Shown: positions 63,421-64,000 of the stretch, in pieces | Layout of the letters: every line of letters starts with the position of its first letter | Numbering within the stretch: the stretch's first letter is position 1 | DNA from: Paenibacillus sp. JZ16 | GTDB taxonomy: Bacteria > Bacillota > Bacilli > Paenibacillales > Paenibacillaceae | Reading direction: 5' to 3' | Assembly (NCBI RefSeq): GCF_015326965.1 | Contig: NZ_CP017659.1 | Location: 5,460,001-5,524,000, forward strand | DNA length: 64,000 nt | Program-made: the position numbers and the translations under genes | The notes under the pieces: model-generated | Database searches by the model: none | What the model was told of the DNA's origin: nothing | The model's input: only the letters and a program-made list of their open reading frames with translations

Positions 63421-64000
63421 TTATAACGTCAGATATTCTTTTATTCCATCAACAATGGCCTGTGCCGCTTTATTTTGATTGGTTTCTGACATCATGGCCT
63501 CCTCCTCAGATTTGTTACTTAAAAATCCGACTTCCAAGAGAACCGCAGACATTGTGGTTTCCCGGATGACCTGGTAGTTTCCGTTCTTAACACCACGATC
63601 TTGAAATCCCAAGGCCTTAATCAAATTTTTATGAATGAGGTCTGCTAGTTCTTTACTACTTTCACGTTGGTAATAATACGTTTCGGTTCCCGATACTTGA
63701 GGAGCAGCCTTTACGCTGTTCCCGTGTATAGAAACAAACACATCCGCCTTTAGATCATTAGCAAGTTTAACTCGTTCCGATCGTGTAGGGTAAATATCCG
63801 TTTCACGAGTCATAATCACTTCTATGCTAGGTTCTTGTTGCAAGAGAGCCTGAACTTTAAGGCCTAAAGCAAGGGTGAAAATCTTCTCAGGTTTTTTCGT
63901 GAAACTTATTGTACCTGGATCACTTCCACCATGTCCCGGATCAATAACGACTATTTTCTTGCCACTGTTGACAGGAGTTGCAGGTGCAGGGTCGTTTACC
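63421..64000 (-). CDS. N-acetylmuramoyl-L-alanine amidase (CwlD-like), 5' end beyond the window
   Basis: Partial: the frame is open from 63421 to the window edge. Amidase_3 domain with Zn ligands in VVIDPGHGGSDPG (His), a Glu in KKPEKIF, the His of VSIHGNSV, and the catalytic Glu in LLEVGFLSNKSEE. The upstream visible part (VNDPAPATPVNSGKK) is a low-complexity linker, so a signal or other domain lies outside. Cleaves the stem peptide from muramic acid; with a GerM lipoprotein next to it, a spore cortex or cell-wall role is likely. Confidence 0.92.
   Translation of the reverse strand, partial: VNDPAPATPVNSGKKIVVIDPGHGGSDPGTISFTKKPEKIFTLALGLKVQALLQQEPSIEVIMTRETDIYPTRSERVKLANDLKADVFVSIHGNSVKAAPQVSGTETYYYQRESSKELADLIHKNLIKALGFQDRGVKNGNYQVIRETTMSAVLLEVGFLSNKSEEEAMMSETNQNKAAQAIVDGIKEYLTL

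Overview
The window reads as a chromosome segment of a spore-forming, low-to-mid GC Gram-positive of the Paenibacillus/Bacillus group. The reasons are the purEKBCSQLFMNHD gene order behind a guanine riboswitch, a FapR-type operator in front of fabH, YesMN-type and BceRS-type two-component systems, a GerM-domain lipoprotein, a CwlD-like amidase, AGGAGG-like ribosome binding sites and frequent GTG/TTG starts. Protein-level resemblance points to Paenibacillus, but no database search was possible.

Layout. 1-450: the 3' end of an rRNA operon (23S end, 5S, terminators). 0.5-9 kb: a secreted CYTH-like protein; a LysR regulator divergent from a ferric iron/aminophosphonate-type ABC transporter with a beta-CASP metallo-hydrolase; and fabH under a FapR site. 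9-17.2 kb: a carbohydrate ABC transporter (binding protein and two permeases) followed by a YesM kinase, a second membrane-anchored binding protein and a YesN regulator. 17.5-21.9 kb: ring-cleaving dioxygenase, WYL regulator, SDR, GlsB-type membrane protein and acyl-ACP thioesterase. 21.9-27 kb: a BceRS-AB antimicrobial peptide sensing and detoxification module with a recognisable BceR box. 27-35.3 kb: MBL hydrolase, ECF sigma factor, GNAT, branched polyamine synthase with a structured leader, topoisomerase III, small proteins, UspA, a frameshifted L7/L12-like gene and a histidine phosphatase. 35.3-50.1 kb: the complete de novo purine operon, with PurBox pair, guanine riboswitch and an end terminator. 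50.2-54.7 kb: an AT-richer lantibiotic-immunity-like TCS/ABC locus whose response regulator is frameshifted. 54.9-58.9 kb: a maltodextrin ABC operon with LacI/MalR-type operators. 59-64 kb: a chemoreceptor, then AT-rich TetR/SDR genes, a GerM lipoprotein and a CwlD-like amidase cut by the window edge.

The most unusual signal is a dispersed family of large intergenic hairpins: four copies near 23.95, 35.55, 39.25 and 61.1 kb, the last inverted. Their arms differ in sequence but stay complementary by paired changes, around an invariant internal loop. One copy lies inside the purine operon, between purB and purC. Other points of interest are a shared TTTAC-N6-TTAA(C/T) box in front of both halves of the lantibiotic-type locus, two single-base frameshifts in homopolymer runs, a terminator-containing leader before the polyamine synthase, and mutually exclusive hairpins between purF and purM.
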